From positions 310,001 to 374,000 of the forward strand of contig NZ_PVZC01000002.1 in assembly GCF_003002095.1 (NCBI RefSeq): a stretch of 64,000 bases of DNA, written 5' to 3'. Under the pieces are notes generated by a model, which did no database searches, had not been told where the DNA came from, and saw only the letters and a program-made list of their open reading frames with translations. Numbering within the stretch: the first letter of the stretch is position 1; each line of letters opens with the position of its first letter. A program made the position numbers and the translations under genes. Source of the stretch: Allonocardiopsis opalescens. GTDB lineage: Bacteria > Actinomycetota > Actinomycetes > Streptosporangiales > Streptosporangiaceae. Below are positions 47,769 to 57,371 of this stretch, piece after piece.

Positions 47769-48380
47769 TCAGCGGCCGCCTTCCGGCGGCGGGCCGCCGG
47801 GCGGCTCGGCGCGGGCCGGGTCCAGGTCGAGTTCGCCGCGCTCCAGTTCGCCGAGCAGGCCGCGCACCCAGTCGCGCTCGGCGGTCAGCCGGGCCCGCTC
47901 GAACTCGTGCTCGATCAGCAGCAGCCGGGGCAGCACGGCCGACAGGCCGGCCAGCGTCGCCTCGACGGCGGCGATCCGCCCGTCCAGGCCCGCCGCCCGG
48001 GTGGCCAGTGCCCGGCCGGCCTCCGCCGGGGAGAGCACGCCCAGCAGGGACAGGGCGGCGGTGAACGGCGCCGGATCGGCGACCGGGGTCTCCAGCCGGA
48101 CCCGCAGGCGGTCGCGCAGCTCGGCGCGGCCCTCGTCGGTCAGCTCGTACACGGTGCGCTCGGGGCGGCGGCCCGCGCGGCTGGTCTCGACGGCGGCGAT
48201 GAACTCGGCCTCGGCCAGCCGCTCGACCGCGTGGTAGAGGCTGCGTGGCAGGCCGGTGACGTAGTCCTTGCGGTACTCGCGGATCTGCCGGTGCAGGGCG
48301 TAGGGGTGCTGGGGCCCGCGGGTGAGCAGCGCGAGCACGGTCAGCTCGACCAGGTCCCTGGTACTGGCGCGGCCGGACAT
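47769..48380 (-). CDS. PadR-family transcriptional regulator
   Basis: A 203-aa repressor. The winged helix spans about 10-90: TRDLVELTVLALLTRGPQHP, YALHRQIREYRKDYVTGLPR, SLYHAVERLAEAEFI, then the wing RRPERTVYELTDEGRAEL. A C-terminal coiled dimerisation region follows (about 110-185). ATG 48380 is chosen because GGGAGG lies 6 bases ahead. It may control the SgcJ-like gene downstream. Confidence 0.9.
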   Translation of the reverse strand: MSGRASTRDLVELTVLALLTRGPQHPYALHRQIREYRKDYVTGLPRSLYHAVERLAEAEFIAAVETSRAGRRPERTVYELTDEGRAELRDRLRVRLETPVADPAPFTAALSLLGVLSPAEAGRALATRAAGLDGRIAAVEATLAGLSAVLPRLLLIEHEFERARLTAERDWVRGLLGELERGELDLDPARAEPPGGPPPEGGR

Positions 48381-48499
48381 CGCCCGCCTCCCCCGCGTCG
48401 GTCCGTCCGGCTCCGCCGCCGGACTTGGCGGCATCAATCTATATAGCTCTCCCCATTAGTGCAACTTGCACTAATGGCGGACGGCGGCCCGCACACTAA

Positions 48500-48548
48500 G
48501 GGCCGGTGCCCCCGAGCTGCGCTCGCGGACACCGGCCCCTGGGAGTGC
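48500..48548 (-). terminator. groEL terminator
   Basis: 9-bp outer stem (48500-48508 / 48540-48548) with a nested CGAGC-TGC-GCTCG hairpin, 29 bp beyond the groEL stop. Confidence 0.75.
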
Positions 48549-48576
48549 CGCCGGTACTGCCGGTACGGGAGGAGGA

Positions 48577-50310
<1,734 letters not shown>

Positions 50311-50336
50311 TCATCGCCCCGATCCCGCATAGCTCC

Positions 50337-50363
50337 CTGGCACTCTCAGTCCGAGAGTGCCAA
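50337..50363 (-). promoter_or_regulatory. CIRCE element 1 (HrcA operator)
   Basis: CTGGCACTC, 9-bp spacer, GAGTGCCAA (consensus TTAGCACTC-N9-GAGTGCTAA). It lies just downstream of the -10, near the transcription start. Confidence 0.93.
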
Positions 50364-50368
50364 TGCAT

Positions 50369-50397
50369 TGTCTAGCACTCTCCCCCGGCGAGTGCAA
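50369..50397 (-). promoter_or_regulatory. groEL promoter
   Basis: Minus strand: TTGCAC (50397-50392), 17-bp spacer, TAGACA (50374-50369), close to the vegetative consensus. Both hexamers fall within the second CIRCE box. Confidence 0.75.
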
Positions 50398-50398
50398 G
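50372..50398 (-). promoter_or_regulatory. CIRCE element 2 (HrcA operator)
   Basis: CTAGCACTC, 9-bp spacer, GAGTGCAAG, 35 bp upstream of the first box and covering -35 to -10. Confidence 0.9.
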
Positions 50399-50565
50399 CG
50401 GAGCGGCCGAAGCACCCGTCCTGCCTGCGGATACGGCGCGTCCGCACCGGCCGCGCGAGCGGTGCGGCCGGTCGGCCTCCCACCGGGTGACGGTGCTCAC
50501 CCGTAGGCTCCCCACGGCCTTCCCCGGCGCCGGGCCGGGGCCTGCGAGCACCCAGGAGGAACAGG

Positions 50566-51312
50566 ATGACCACCGGCGGAGCGGTCCTGTCCGACACCGA
50601 GCTGACGGCGGCGCTGGAGGCAGGCGGCGAGCTGGCCGGCCTGGACCTGGCCGGGCGCTCGCTCGGCCCGCTGCTGGCGGTCCGCCGCGGCGCGCCCGCG
50701 CCCCTCGCCTTCCGCGACTGCGACCTCAGCGAGGCCGACCTCTCCGGCGCGCTGCTGGCGGGCGCCTCGTTCACCGGCTGCGACCTGTCGGGCGCGGCGC
50801 TGGACGACGCCATGCTGGACGGCGCCGCCGTGCGCGGCGGCCGGGCCGGCGGCGCCCGCTTCACCGACGCCGACTGCACCGACGCGGTCTTCACCAGCGT
50901 CGACCTGGCCGCCACCCGCTGGTCGGGCGCCGTGCTCACCGACGCCGTCTTCTCCGGCTGCCGGCTCACCGGCGCCGACCTCCGGCGGCTGCGCGGCGTC
51001 GGCTTCACCCTGTCGGGCTGCAATGCCTCGGGCCTGCGCGCGGCAGGGCTCGACCTGCGCGGCCGCACCGTCGAGGACGTGCGGCTGGACGACGCCGACC
51101 TCGCCGCCGCCGACCTGCGCGACACCGTGTGGACCGGCAGCCGGCTGCGCGGCGCCAACCTGCGCGACACCCGGCTCGACGGCGCCGACCTGCGCGGCGC
51201 GGACCTCGGCGACTTCCCGCTGCGCGACGCCGCCGTGCTGCGCGGCGCCGTCATCTCCGCGGCGCAGGCCGCCGCGCTGCTGACCGACATCGGCGTGCGC
51301 GTGGCGGACTAG
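50566..51312 (+). CDS. pentapeptide-repeat protein
   Basis: A 248-aa protein made mostly of A(D/N)LxG-like pentapeptide repeats, for example CDLSEADLSGALLAGASF and RLRGANLRDTRLDGADLRGA, which build a right-handed quadrilateral beta-helix. Repeats run from about residue 50 to 225 with a short break near 135-150. Some family members mimic DNA and protect gyrase; others have no known role. GGAGGAA 7 bases ahead of ATG 50566. Confidence 0.88.
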   Translation: MTTGGAVLSDTELTAALEAGGELAGLDLAGRSLGPLLAVRRGAPAPLAFRDCDLSEADLSGALLAGASFTGCDLSGAALDDAMLDGAAVRGGRAGGARFTDADCTDAVFTSVDLAATRWSGAVLTDAVFSGCRLTGADLRRLRGVGFTLSGCNASGLRAAGLDLRGRTVEDVRLDDADLAAADLRDTVWTGSRLRGANLRDTRLDGADLRGADLGDFPLRDAAVLRGAVISAAQAAALLTDIGVRVAD

Positions 51313-51322
51313 CCCCGGCCAC

Positions 51323-51344
51323 CGGGCCCGCCGCGGCGGGCCCG
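51323..51344. terminator. bidirectional terminator
   Basis: 10-bp inverted repeat (51323-51332 / 51335-51344), between the convergent pentapeptide and MoaD-like genes. The minimal spacer means the inner pair opens. Confidence 0.65.
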
Positions 51345-51356
51345 GGAGGCGGGCGG

Positions 51357-51632
51357 TCAGCCCCCGGCCACGGCCGGGATCACCGACACCTGGGTGCCGT
51401 CCGGGGTGGCGGTGTCCAGGCCCTCGGCGAAGCGGACGTCCTCGTCGCCGACGTAGATGTTCACGAAGCGGCGGATCTTGCCGGAGTCGTCCAGGACGCG
51501 GGCCCGGATGCCGGTGTAGTTGGCCTCCAGATCGTCCAGGACCGCCTTGAGGCTGGCGCCCTCGGCGGTCACCTCGGCCTCGCCCTTGGTGTAGTCGCGC
51601 AGGATGGTCGGGATGCGCACGCGCACGCTCAT
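51357..51632 (-). CDS. MoaD/ThiS-family sulfur carrier protein
   Basis: A 91-aa beta-grasp protein ending in Gly-Gly (VIPAVAGG), the terminus that is adenylated and thiocarboxylated in MoaD, ThiS and CysO. Seen: VRVRIPTILRDYTKGEAEV, SLKAVLDDLEANYTGI, RRFVNIYVGDEDVRF and DGTQVSVIPAVAGG. The 91-aa length and sequence are closer to CysO than to ThiS. It lies 53 bp downstream of the threonine-synthase-like gene in the same operon under a SAM riboswitch, so its sulfur probably goes to homocysteine or methionine synthesis. The activating enzyme is not in the window. Confidence 0.88.
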   Translation of the reverse strand: MSVRVRIPTILRDYTKGEAEVTAEGASLKAVLDDLEANYTGIRARVLDDSGKIRRFVNIYVGDEDVRFAEGLDTATPDGTQVSVIPAVAGG

Positions 51633-51685
51633 CGTCGTCTCCTCAGGTGCTCAGGCTGGTGGAAAGGGACAGGAACCGGACCGCG

Positions 51686-52972
51686 CTAGCGGACCAGGCC
51701 CGCTTCGAGGAAGGCGTCGAGGGAGGGCTTGATCGTGGCGGTGACACCGGCGCCGACGGCGTCGAGGGTCTTCAGGCCGTCGCCGGTGTTGAGGACGACG
51801 GTCTCGGCGTCGGGGTCCAGGGTTCCGGCGGCCAGCAGCTTGCGCAGCACGCCGAGGGTGACCCCGCCGGCCGTCTCCGCGAAGATGCCCTCGGTGCGGG
51901 CCAGCAGCTTGATGGCGTCGACGATCTCGGGGTCGCTGACGTCCTCGACCGCGCCGCCGGTGCGGCGGGCGATGTCGAGCACGTAGGGGGCGTCGGCGGG
52001 GTTGCCGATCGCCAGCGACTTGGCGATGGTGTCGGGCTTGACCGGCTGGATGACCTCGCGGCCGGCCTTGTACGCGGTGGCGACCGGGGAGCAGCCCGTG
52101 GCCTGGGCGCCGAAGATCTTGTAGGGCTTCTCCTCGACCAGGCCGAGGGCGATCAGCTCGCGCAGCCCCTTGTCGACCTTGGTGAGCTGGGAGCCGGACG
52201 CGATCGGGATGACGAGCTGGTCGGGCAGCCGCCAGTCCAGCTGCTCGGCGATCTCGTAGGCGAGGGTCTTGGAGCCCTCGGCGTAGTAGGGGCGCAGGTT
52301 GACGTTGACGAAGCCCCAGCCCTCGCCGGCGGGGTCGCCGATCAGCTCCGAGCAGAAGCGGTTCACGTCGTCGTAGCTGCCGTCGATGGCGATCAGCTGC
52401 CCGCCGTAGACGGCCGCCATCACCACCTTGCCCGGCTCCAGGCCGGTGGGGATGAAGACGCAGGCGCGCAGCCCGGCGCGGGCGGCGGCGGCGCCGACGG
52501 CGCCGGCGAGGTTGCCGGTGGACGAGCACGACAGGGTGGTGAAGCCGAAGGTGCGCGCCGCCTCCAGCGCGATGGCCACCACGCGGTCCTTGAAGGAGTG
52601 GGTGGGGTTGCCGGAGTCGTCCTTGACGTGCAGGGCGCGCATGCCCAGTTCGCGGGCGAGGTTGTCGGCCCGCACCAGCTTGGTCAGGCCGGGGGCGAGG
52701 TTGGGCTTGGCGGCGACGTCGGCGGGCACCGGCAGCAGCCCGGCGTAGCGCCAGATGGAGCGGGGACCGGCCGCGATGGACTCGCGGGTGACGCCGGAGA
52801 ACTCGTAGGCCACTTCGAGCGGCCCGAAACACTGCTCGCAGGCGAAGACGGGGCCGAGCGGGTAGCGCTCGCCGCACTCGCGGCACGACAGCGCCACGGC
52901 GGGGCCGAACGAAGGGGACGCGGAACCTGGTGTGCCGGTCTCGGCGGCACTGTGGGTGGCGGTGATCGCCAT
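51686..52972 (-). CDS. threonine-synthase-like PLP enzyme, riboswitch-controlled
   Basis: A 428-aa fold-type II PLP enzyme with an N-terminal zinc ribbon (Cys30, Cys33, Cys45, Cys48). The PLP lysine is Lys128 in NPTHSFKDR, where the usual threonine synthase has NPTGSFKDR. Also seen: SSTGNLAGAVGAAAARAG (phosphate-binding), ASGSQLTKVDKG, and VVLNTGDGLKTLD. Family annotation is threonine synthase (O-phosphohomoserine to threonine), but the SAM riboswitch and the adjacent sulfur carrier suggest O-phosphohomoserine-dependent homocysteine synthesis instead. ATG 52972 has GGAGGAG about 10 bases ahead. Confidence 0.85.
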   Translation of the reverse strand: MAITATHSAAETGTPGSASPSFGPAVALSCRECGERYPLGPVFACEQCFGPLEVAYEFSGVTRESIAAGPRSIWRYAGLLPVPADVAAKPNLAPGLTKLVRADNLARELGMRALHVKDDSGNPTHSFKDRVVAIALEAARTFGFTTLSCSSTGNLAGAVGAAAARAGLRACVFIPTGLEPGKVVMAAVYGGQLIAIDGSYDDVNRFCSELIGDPAGEGWGFVNVNLRPYYAEGSKTLAYEIAEQLDWRLPDQLVIPIASGSQLTKVDKGLRELIALGLVEEKPYKIFGAQATGCSPVATAYKAGREVIQPVKPDTIAKSLAIGNPADAPYVLDIARRTGGAVEDVSDPEIVDAIKLLARTEGIFAETAGGVTLGVLRKLLAAGTLDPDAETVVLNTGDGLKTLDAVGAGVTATIKPSLDAFLEAGLVR

Positions 52973-52987
52973 GCGAGGCAACTCCTC

Positions 52988-53127
52988 CTCATCTTTCCCG
53001 TGGCCGATCTGACCACGAGCCGGAGTTGGCACCTGTCCCGGCCGCCGCCCGCGCTGTACCGCGGGCACGTTCACCGGGAGGGTTGCCGGGGCTTCGCAGG
53101 GCCGGTCCCTCCACCCCTCTGGATGAG
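52988..53127 (-). promoter_or_regulatory. SAM-I (S-box) riboswitch
   Basis: Read on the minus strand, this leader has all SAM-I landmarks in order: P1 CTCATC, CAGAGGGGTGGAGGGA, GGCCCTGCGAAGCCC, CGGCAACC, AGGTGCCAACTCC, and AAAGATGAG closing P1 (53127-53122 with 52993-52988). The Shine-Dalgarno GAGGAGGAG begins in the 3' strand of P1, and no terminator fits before the ATG at 52972, so SAM binding should block translation. It controls the threonine-synthase-like and sulfur-carrier genes. Confidence 0.96.
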
Positions 53128-53437
53128 CACTGTTCTGTTGTAAGACGCTGTTCTAAGACTCAATTGCGGTTGTGGGACGGCATCGCCACCGGCGCGGCAG
53201 AGTGCCGCGGGTGCGTGAGCCGCCGCCGCTCACTGTAACGCACGCTTCGTCCGGTTCTCCATTCCCCGCCGCCGGCGGAGGAAGCCCCTGGCCGGGGCGG
53301 TGCACCGCCCCGGCCTGCGGATCCGTCCCCGGCGGTGTGACCGGAATCGCACGAGTCGGCCCCGCCTCGATCGGGAACGACCCCCCGGTGTTCTACTAGG
53401 AACCTGCGCAGCCCGATGGGAAACAGGTGAGCCAACG
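53128..53437. other. divergent region between riboswitch and otsA
   Basis: An 11-bp near-perfect direct repeat, TGTTGTAAGAC (53136-53146) and TGTTCTAAGAC (53149-53159), sits just upstream of the riboswitch and may contain its promoter (minus strand TTGAGT, about 15 bp, TACAAC). For otsA a TACTAG hexamer near 53393 is the only promoter-like element. No gene seen. Confidence 0.4.
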
Positions 53438-54877
53438 GTGAATAAGGCGAACATCCTCGTCGCGTCCAACCGCGGACCCGTCTCCTTCTCACAGGCCGAC
53501 GACGGCTCGCTCTCCCTGCGGCGAGGGGGCGGCGGGCTGGTCTCCGGGCTCTCCGCGGCCGCGGCCGGCGCCGGCACCGTGTGGGTGTGCGCGGCGCTGT
53601 CGGAGGCCGACCGGCTGGCCGTGCGCGAGGCGCCGGGCGGACGGCTGGACGAGGCGGGCCACGACACCGGCGGCATCGCGGTGCACATGATCGACGTGCC
53701 CGAGGACACCTTCCACCGCGCCTACAACACGGTGGCCAACTCCGTGCTGTGGTTCGTGCACCACCTGCTCTTCGACACCCCCAACGCGCCCGCCTTCGAC
53801 GCCGCCTTCCGCGCCGACTGGGCGGCCTACCGCGACTACAACGGGGCCTTCGCCGACGCGCTGGTGGCGGAGTCGGCCGACGGCGCCAGAGTCTTCGTGC
53901 AGGACTACCACCTGACGCTGACGCCGCGCATGCTGCGCGACCGCCGCCCCGACCTGCGCATCGCGCACTTCTCGCACACCCCGTGGGCGCCGCCGGAGTA
54001 CTACCGGCTGCTGCCTGCCGACATCGGCAGAGAGGTGCTGACCGGCATCCTGGGCGCCGACGAGGTCGGCTTCCTCACCGAGCGCTGGGCGGACGCCTTC
54101 CTGGACTGCTGCGCCGCCTTCCTGGACGCCGAGATCGACCACCGCACCCGCAGCGTCAGCTTCGGCGGCCGGGTGGTCCGGGTGGGCGTGTACGGGCTGG
54201 GCGTGGACGGGCCCGCGATGCAGGAGCGCGCCGCGGCCGAGGACGTGGCCGAGCGGCGCGAGGCGCTGCGCGCGCAGGTGGGCGACCGCAGGCTGATCGT
54301 GCGGGTGGACCGCACCGAGCTGTCCAAGAACATCGTGCGCGGGCTGGCCGCCTACCGGGAGTTCCTGACCGACCATCCGGAGTGGCACGGCAGGGTCGTG
54401 CACCTCGCCTTCGCCTACCCGAGCCGCCACGACCTGCCCGAGTACCGCGCCTACACCGAGGCGGTGCGCCGGACCGCCGAGGAGATCAACGCCGAGTTCG
54501 GCACCGAGGGCTGGGTGCCGCTGATATTGCAGGTCAAGGACGACTATCCGCGCTCGCTCGCCGCCTACCAGCTGGCCGACGTGCTGGTGGTGAACCCGAT
54601 CAGGGACGGGATGAACCTGGTCGCCAAGGAGGGCCCGGTGCTCTCCCAGGGCGGCTGCGCGCTGGTGCTGTCCACCGAGGCGGGCGCGGCGGGCGAGCTG
54701 GGCGACGACGCGCTGCTGGTGAACCCCTACGACGTGTCGGAGACGGCGCGGGCGCTGCACGCCGCGCTGGAGCAGTCCGACGACGAGCGCAAGCAGCGCA
54801 CCGCCCGGCTGGCCGACGCCGCCACCATGCTGCCGCCGCAGCGCTGGTTCGCCGCCCAGGCCGAGCGCCTGGGCTGA
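53438..54877 (+). CDS. otsA: trehalose-6-phosphate synthase
   Basis: A 479-aa GT20 glycosyltransferase that joins a sugar nucleotide and glucose-6-phosphate to trehalose-6-phosphate. Seen: VASNRGPVSF, FVQDYHLTLTPRML, AHFSHTPWAPPEYY, VRVGVYGLGVD, VDRTELSKNI (the usual VxRxDxxKG here reads VDRTELSKN) and NPIRDGMNLVAKEG. Order is that of the normal enzyme. GTG 53438 has AGGTGA about 8 bases ahead. otsB lies 1.7 kb downstream on the opposite strand, separated by an FAD enzyme and a pseudogene. Confidence 0.93.
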   Translation: MNKANILVASNRGPVSFSQADDGSLSLRRGGGGLVSGLSAAAAGAGTVWVCAALSEADRLAVREAPGGRLDEAGHDTGGIAVHMIDVPEDTFHRAYNTVANSVLWFVHHLLFDTPNAPAFDAAFRADWAAYRDYNGAFADALVAESADGARVFVQDYHLTLTPRMLRDRRPDLRIAHFSHTPWAPPEYYRLLPADIGREVLTGILGADEVGFLTERWADAFLDCCAAFLDAEIDHRTRSVSFGGRVVRVGVYGLGVDGPAMQERAAAEDVAERREALRAQVGDRRLIVRVDRTELSKNIVRGLAAYREFLTDHPEWHGRVVHLAFAYPSRHDLPEYRAYTEAVRRTAEEINAEFGTEGWVPLILQVKDDYPRSLAAYQLADVLVVNPIRDGMNLVAKEGPVLSQGGCALVLSTEAGAAGELGDDALLVNPYDVSETARALHAALEQSDDERKQRTARLADAATMLPPQRWFAAQAERLG

Positions 54878-54885
54878 AGCGCACG

Positions 54886-54912
54886 GCGCCCGCCGCCCCC
54901 GGCGGCGGGCGC
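54886..54912. terminator. bidirectional terminator
   Basis: Perfect 12-bp stem (54886-54897 / 54901-54912) with a CCC loop, between convergent otsA and the FAD oxidoreductase gene. Confidence 0.85.
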
Positions 54913-54914
54913 GG

Positions 54915-56189
54915 TCAGCGCCGCACGGCCGGGTCGGTGGCGGGCGTCCTGACGTGCTCCGGGCGCAGGCCGACCATCATGGCGTTGGCGAAGAGCGCGC
55001 GCACCCAGCGGCGCTCGGCCAGGATCGGCGGCGGGCCGAGCCGCCGGCCGCGCTCCTCGGCCAGCGCGCTCTGGATCACGGTGCGCTGCAGCAGCAGCTG
55101 GATGCTCTGGGTGCCGACGGCGGGCCAGGCGCGGCGGCGCTGCACCCGGGCCAGCGGCTCGACGGGCAGCGGGGTGCCGTCGCGCTGCGCCGCCAGCAGC
55201 GGCCCGGCCGTGATGTTGGCGGTGGCGACCGCGTCCTGGACGGCGAGGTTGATGCCGACGCCGCCGATCGGGCTCATGATGTGGGCGGCGTCGCCGATGC
55301 ACAGCAGCCCTTCGCGGTACCAGCGGCGCAGCCGGTCGACACCGACCCGCAGCAGGAAGACCCGCTCGAAGTCGGCGAGTTCGCCGACGCGGTCGCCGAG
55401 GACCGGGAACAGCTCGCGCAGCCGCTCGCGGAAGCGCTCGATGCCGCGCGCCCGCAGCTCGTCGAAGCCGCCCTTGGGGAAGATGTAGGCCATCTGCCAG
55501 TAGGAGGAGCGGTCGATGGCCACCCCCATCGCGCCGTGCACGATGCGCCCCATCACCCCGGAGGGGTCCTCGGGCCGCCGGCTGATCCGGAACCAGGCGA
55601 CGTCCATCGGGGCGCCGAAGTCGACCGGCCGCAGGGCGGCGGCGGTGCGCACCACCGAGTCGCGGCCGTCGGCGCCGACGACGAGGGCGGCGGGCAGTTC
55701 GTGTTCGCCGCCGGCGCCGTCGCGGCGGCGGTAGCGCAGGCCCACGGCGCGGTCGCCTTGGCGCATCACCCCGGTGACCTCGGCGTTCATCAGCAGGTGG
55801 AAGGAGGGGTAGCGGGACGCCTCGCGGACCAGCAGGTCGAGCAGGTCCCACTGCGGCACCATCGCGACGTACTTGTAGGGGCCGCGCAGTACGGACAGGT
55901 CGATGGAGATGCCGCCGCTGTCGCCCGCCCGCAGTGCCAGCCGCGACACCTCGTTGTGGGGCAGCCGCTCGAACTCCTCGCTGAGGCCGAGTTCGCCGAG
56001 GATCGCCAGGGTCGATGGGTGCACGGTGTCGCCCCGGAAGTCGCGCAGGAAGTCGCCGTGCTTCTCCAGCACGGTGACGTCGACACCGGCGCGCGCCAGC
56101 AGCAGGCCGAGCATGACGCCCGCGGGGCCGCCGCCGGCGATCGCGCAGGTGGTGGTAGCTGGAGTCGGGGAATCAGGATTCGTGGCCAC
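54915..56189 (-). CDS. FAD-dependent monooxygenase
   Basis: A 424-aa group A flavoprotein hydroxylase. FAD-binding GxGxxG: CAIAGGGPAGVMLGLLLARAG; the DG motif VVGADGRDSVVR; and the GD motif LLCIGDAAHIMSPIGGVGIN. It resembles UbiH/PHBH-like aromatic hydroxylases; the substrate is unknown. GTG 56189 has GGAGG 7 bases ahead. A strong palindrome lies upstream, probably the operator of a TetR-type regulator that is not in the window. Convergent with otsA. Confidence 0.88.
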   Translation of the reverse strand: MATNPDSPTPATTTCAIAGGGPAGVMLGLLLARAGVDVTVLEKHGDFLRDFRGDTVHPSTLAILGELGLSEEFERLPHNEVSRLALRAGDSGGISIDLSVLRGPYKYVAMVPQWDLLDLLVREASRYPSFHLLMNAEVTGVMRQGDRAVGLRYRRRDGAGGEHELPAALVVGADGRDSVVRTAAALRPVDFGAPMDVAWFRISRRPEDPSGVMGRIVHGAMGVAIDRSSYWQMAYIFPKGGFDELRARGIERFRERLRELFPVLGDRVGELADFERVFLLRVGVDRLRRWYREGLLCIGDAAHIMSPIGGVGINLAVQDAVATANITAGPLLAAQRDGTPLPVEPLARVQRRRAWPAVGTQSIQLLLQRTVIQSALAEERGRRLGPPPILAERRWVRALFANAMMVGLRPEHVRTPATDPAVRR

Positions 56190-56207
56190 GTCGCCACCTC
56201 CGAGAGA

Positions 56208-56227
56208 AATTCATCAGTGGATGAATT
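56208..56227. promoter_or_regulatory. palindromic operator of the FAD monooxygenase gene
   Basis: AATTCATC-AGTG-GATGAATT, a perfect 8-bp palindrome 19 bp upstream of the monooxygenase start, AT-rich against a GC-rich background. TetR-type binding site is inferred. Confidence 0.6.
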
Positions 56228-56290
56228 ATTGCACGCCGTGATGCCCCCGGCCATGGCGGGCGCGCCGGAGCGTCCGAAGGTGAGCACAAT

Positions 56291-56541
56291 GTGGCGTTCG
56301 GACGACATGCCGCCGCGCGGCCGTGGTCGGCGCCGTGCGTGCGTGAACTGCCGGCGCACGGGCCGCGCTCCACAGCGCCGGTCGCCTTCCTGGTCGGCGA
56401 GACCGGCTCGGGCAGGTCCACACTGGTGGAGGCGCCCGCCGAGGGCTTCGGCCTGGCCCCCTGGGGCGGCTCGCACGACCACCGCTACGCCGGCCCGCGC
56501 GCCTACCTGCGGCACGTGCCGGGCTGCGGCGTCCGGCGCCC
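56291..56541 (+). pseudogene. degraded N-terminal fragment of an AAA-family ATPase
   Basis: The plus frame encodes PVAFLVGETGSGRSTLVEAP followed by AEGFGLAPWGGSHDHRYAGP, which matches the start of small RecF/ABC-like AAA ATPases (usually FLVGENGSGKSTLVEA...). The Walker A lysine is replaced by Arg and the Asn by Thr, nothing of the Walker B half remains, and the frame runs straight into antisense otsB at 56542. Clearly a relic; the original length would be about 230-280 aa. Confidence 0.7.
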
Positions 56542-57360
56542 TCAGGCGCCGATCGCGTCCGCGTACCCCTCCAGCAGCGCGACGACGCCCGCCGGGCCGT
56601 CCACGACCACGTCGGCGAGGCGGGTCAGCTCGGTGACCTCCGCCGAGCCGCTGCACACCGCCAGGCCGGGCAGGCCCTGCTCGCGCAGCCGGGCCAGCTC
56701 GGTGAAGGCGGGGACGTCGCCGAGGTCGTCGCCGCCGAACAGCACCGAGCGGGCGCCCCGCTCGGCGAGGTAACGGCGCAGGGCGGTGCCCTTGTCGATA
56801 CCGGGCGGCCGCAGCTCGATGACCAGCCGCCCCGGCTCGACGGCCAGGCCGGTGCGCTCGGCCAGCGCGACCAGCGGGCCGCGCAGCAGCGCGAAGGCGC
56901 GCTCGGGCTCGGCGGCGCGGCGGGTGTGCACCGCCACCGCCTGGCCCTTGTCCTCGATCCAGGTGCCCTCGGGCGCGCCCGCCTCGCTCAGCACGGCGGG
57001 CAGTGCCGCACGCGCCTCGGCCACGCCCGCCGGCGGCTCGGGCTCGCTCAGCCGCCCGGCCTCCCAGCGCTGGCGGCCGTAGCCGCCCAGCACCACCAGG
57101 CGGTCCAGCCCGGCCAGGCCGCCGTACTCGACGGCGAGCCCGGCGGGGCGGCCGGTGATGATCGCCACGGAGTCGATCCGCCGCAGCAGCCGGCGCAGCG
57201 CCGGCGCCGCGCCCGGATGGGCGCGCGCCTGGGCGGGGTCGGGCACGATGGGCGCCAGGGTGCCGTCGAAGTCCAGCGCGACCACGGCGCCCGCCGGGTC
57301 CGCGCACAGCGCCGCCAGCCCGGCGCGGCCCTGCTCAGTGGTCGGGTCGGGAAGCGGCAA
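56542..57360 (-). CDS. otsB: trehalose-6-phosphate phosphatase
   Basis: A 272-aa HAD phosphatase that removes phosphate from trehalose-6-phosphate. Motif I is ALDFDGTLAPIV, motif II VAIITGRPAG, the lysine of motif III in IDKGTALRRYL, and motif IV LFGGDDLGDVPAF. The start is TTG 57360 with a GAGGTA ahead. It ends where the AAA-ATPase relic begins, and a DUF3263 gene precedes it by 11 bp on the same strand. Confidence 0.93.
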   Translation of the reverse strand: MPLPDPTTEQGRAGLAALCADPAGAVVALDFDGTLAPIVPDPAQARAHPGAAPALRRLLRRIDSVAIITGRPAGLAVEYGGLAGLDRLVVLGGYGRQRWEAGRLSEPEPPAGVAEARAALPAVLSEAGAPEGTWIEDKGQAVAVHTRRAAEPERAFALLRGPLVALAERTGLAVEPGRLVIELRPPGIDKGTALRRYLAERGARSVLFGGDDLGDVPAFTELARLREQGLPGLAVCSGSAEVTELTRLADVVVDGPAGVVALLEGYADAIGA

Positions 57361-57371
57361 CGGGTTCTACC

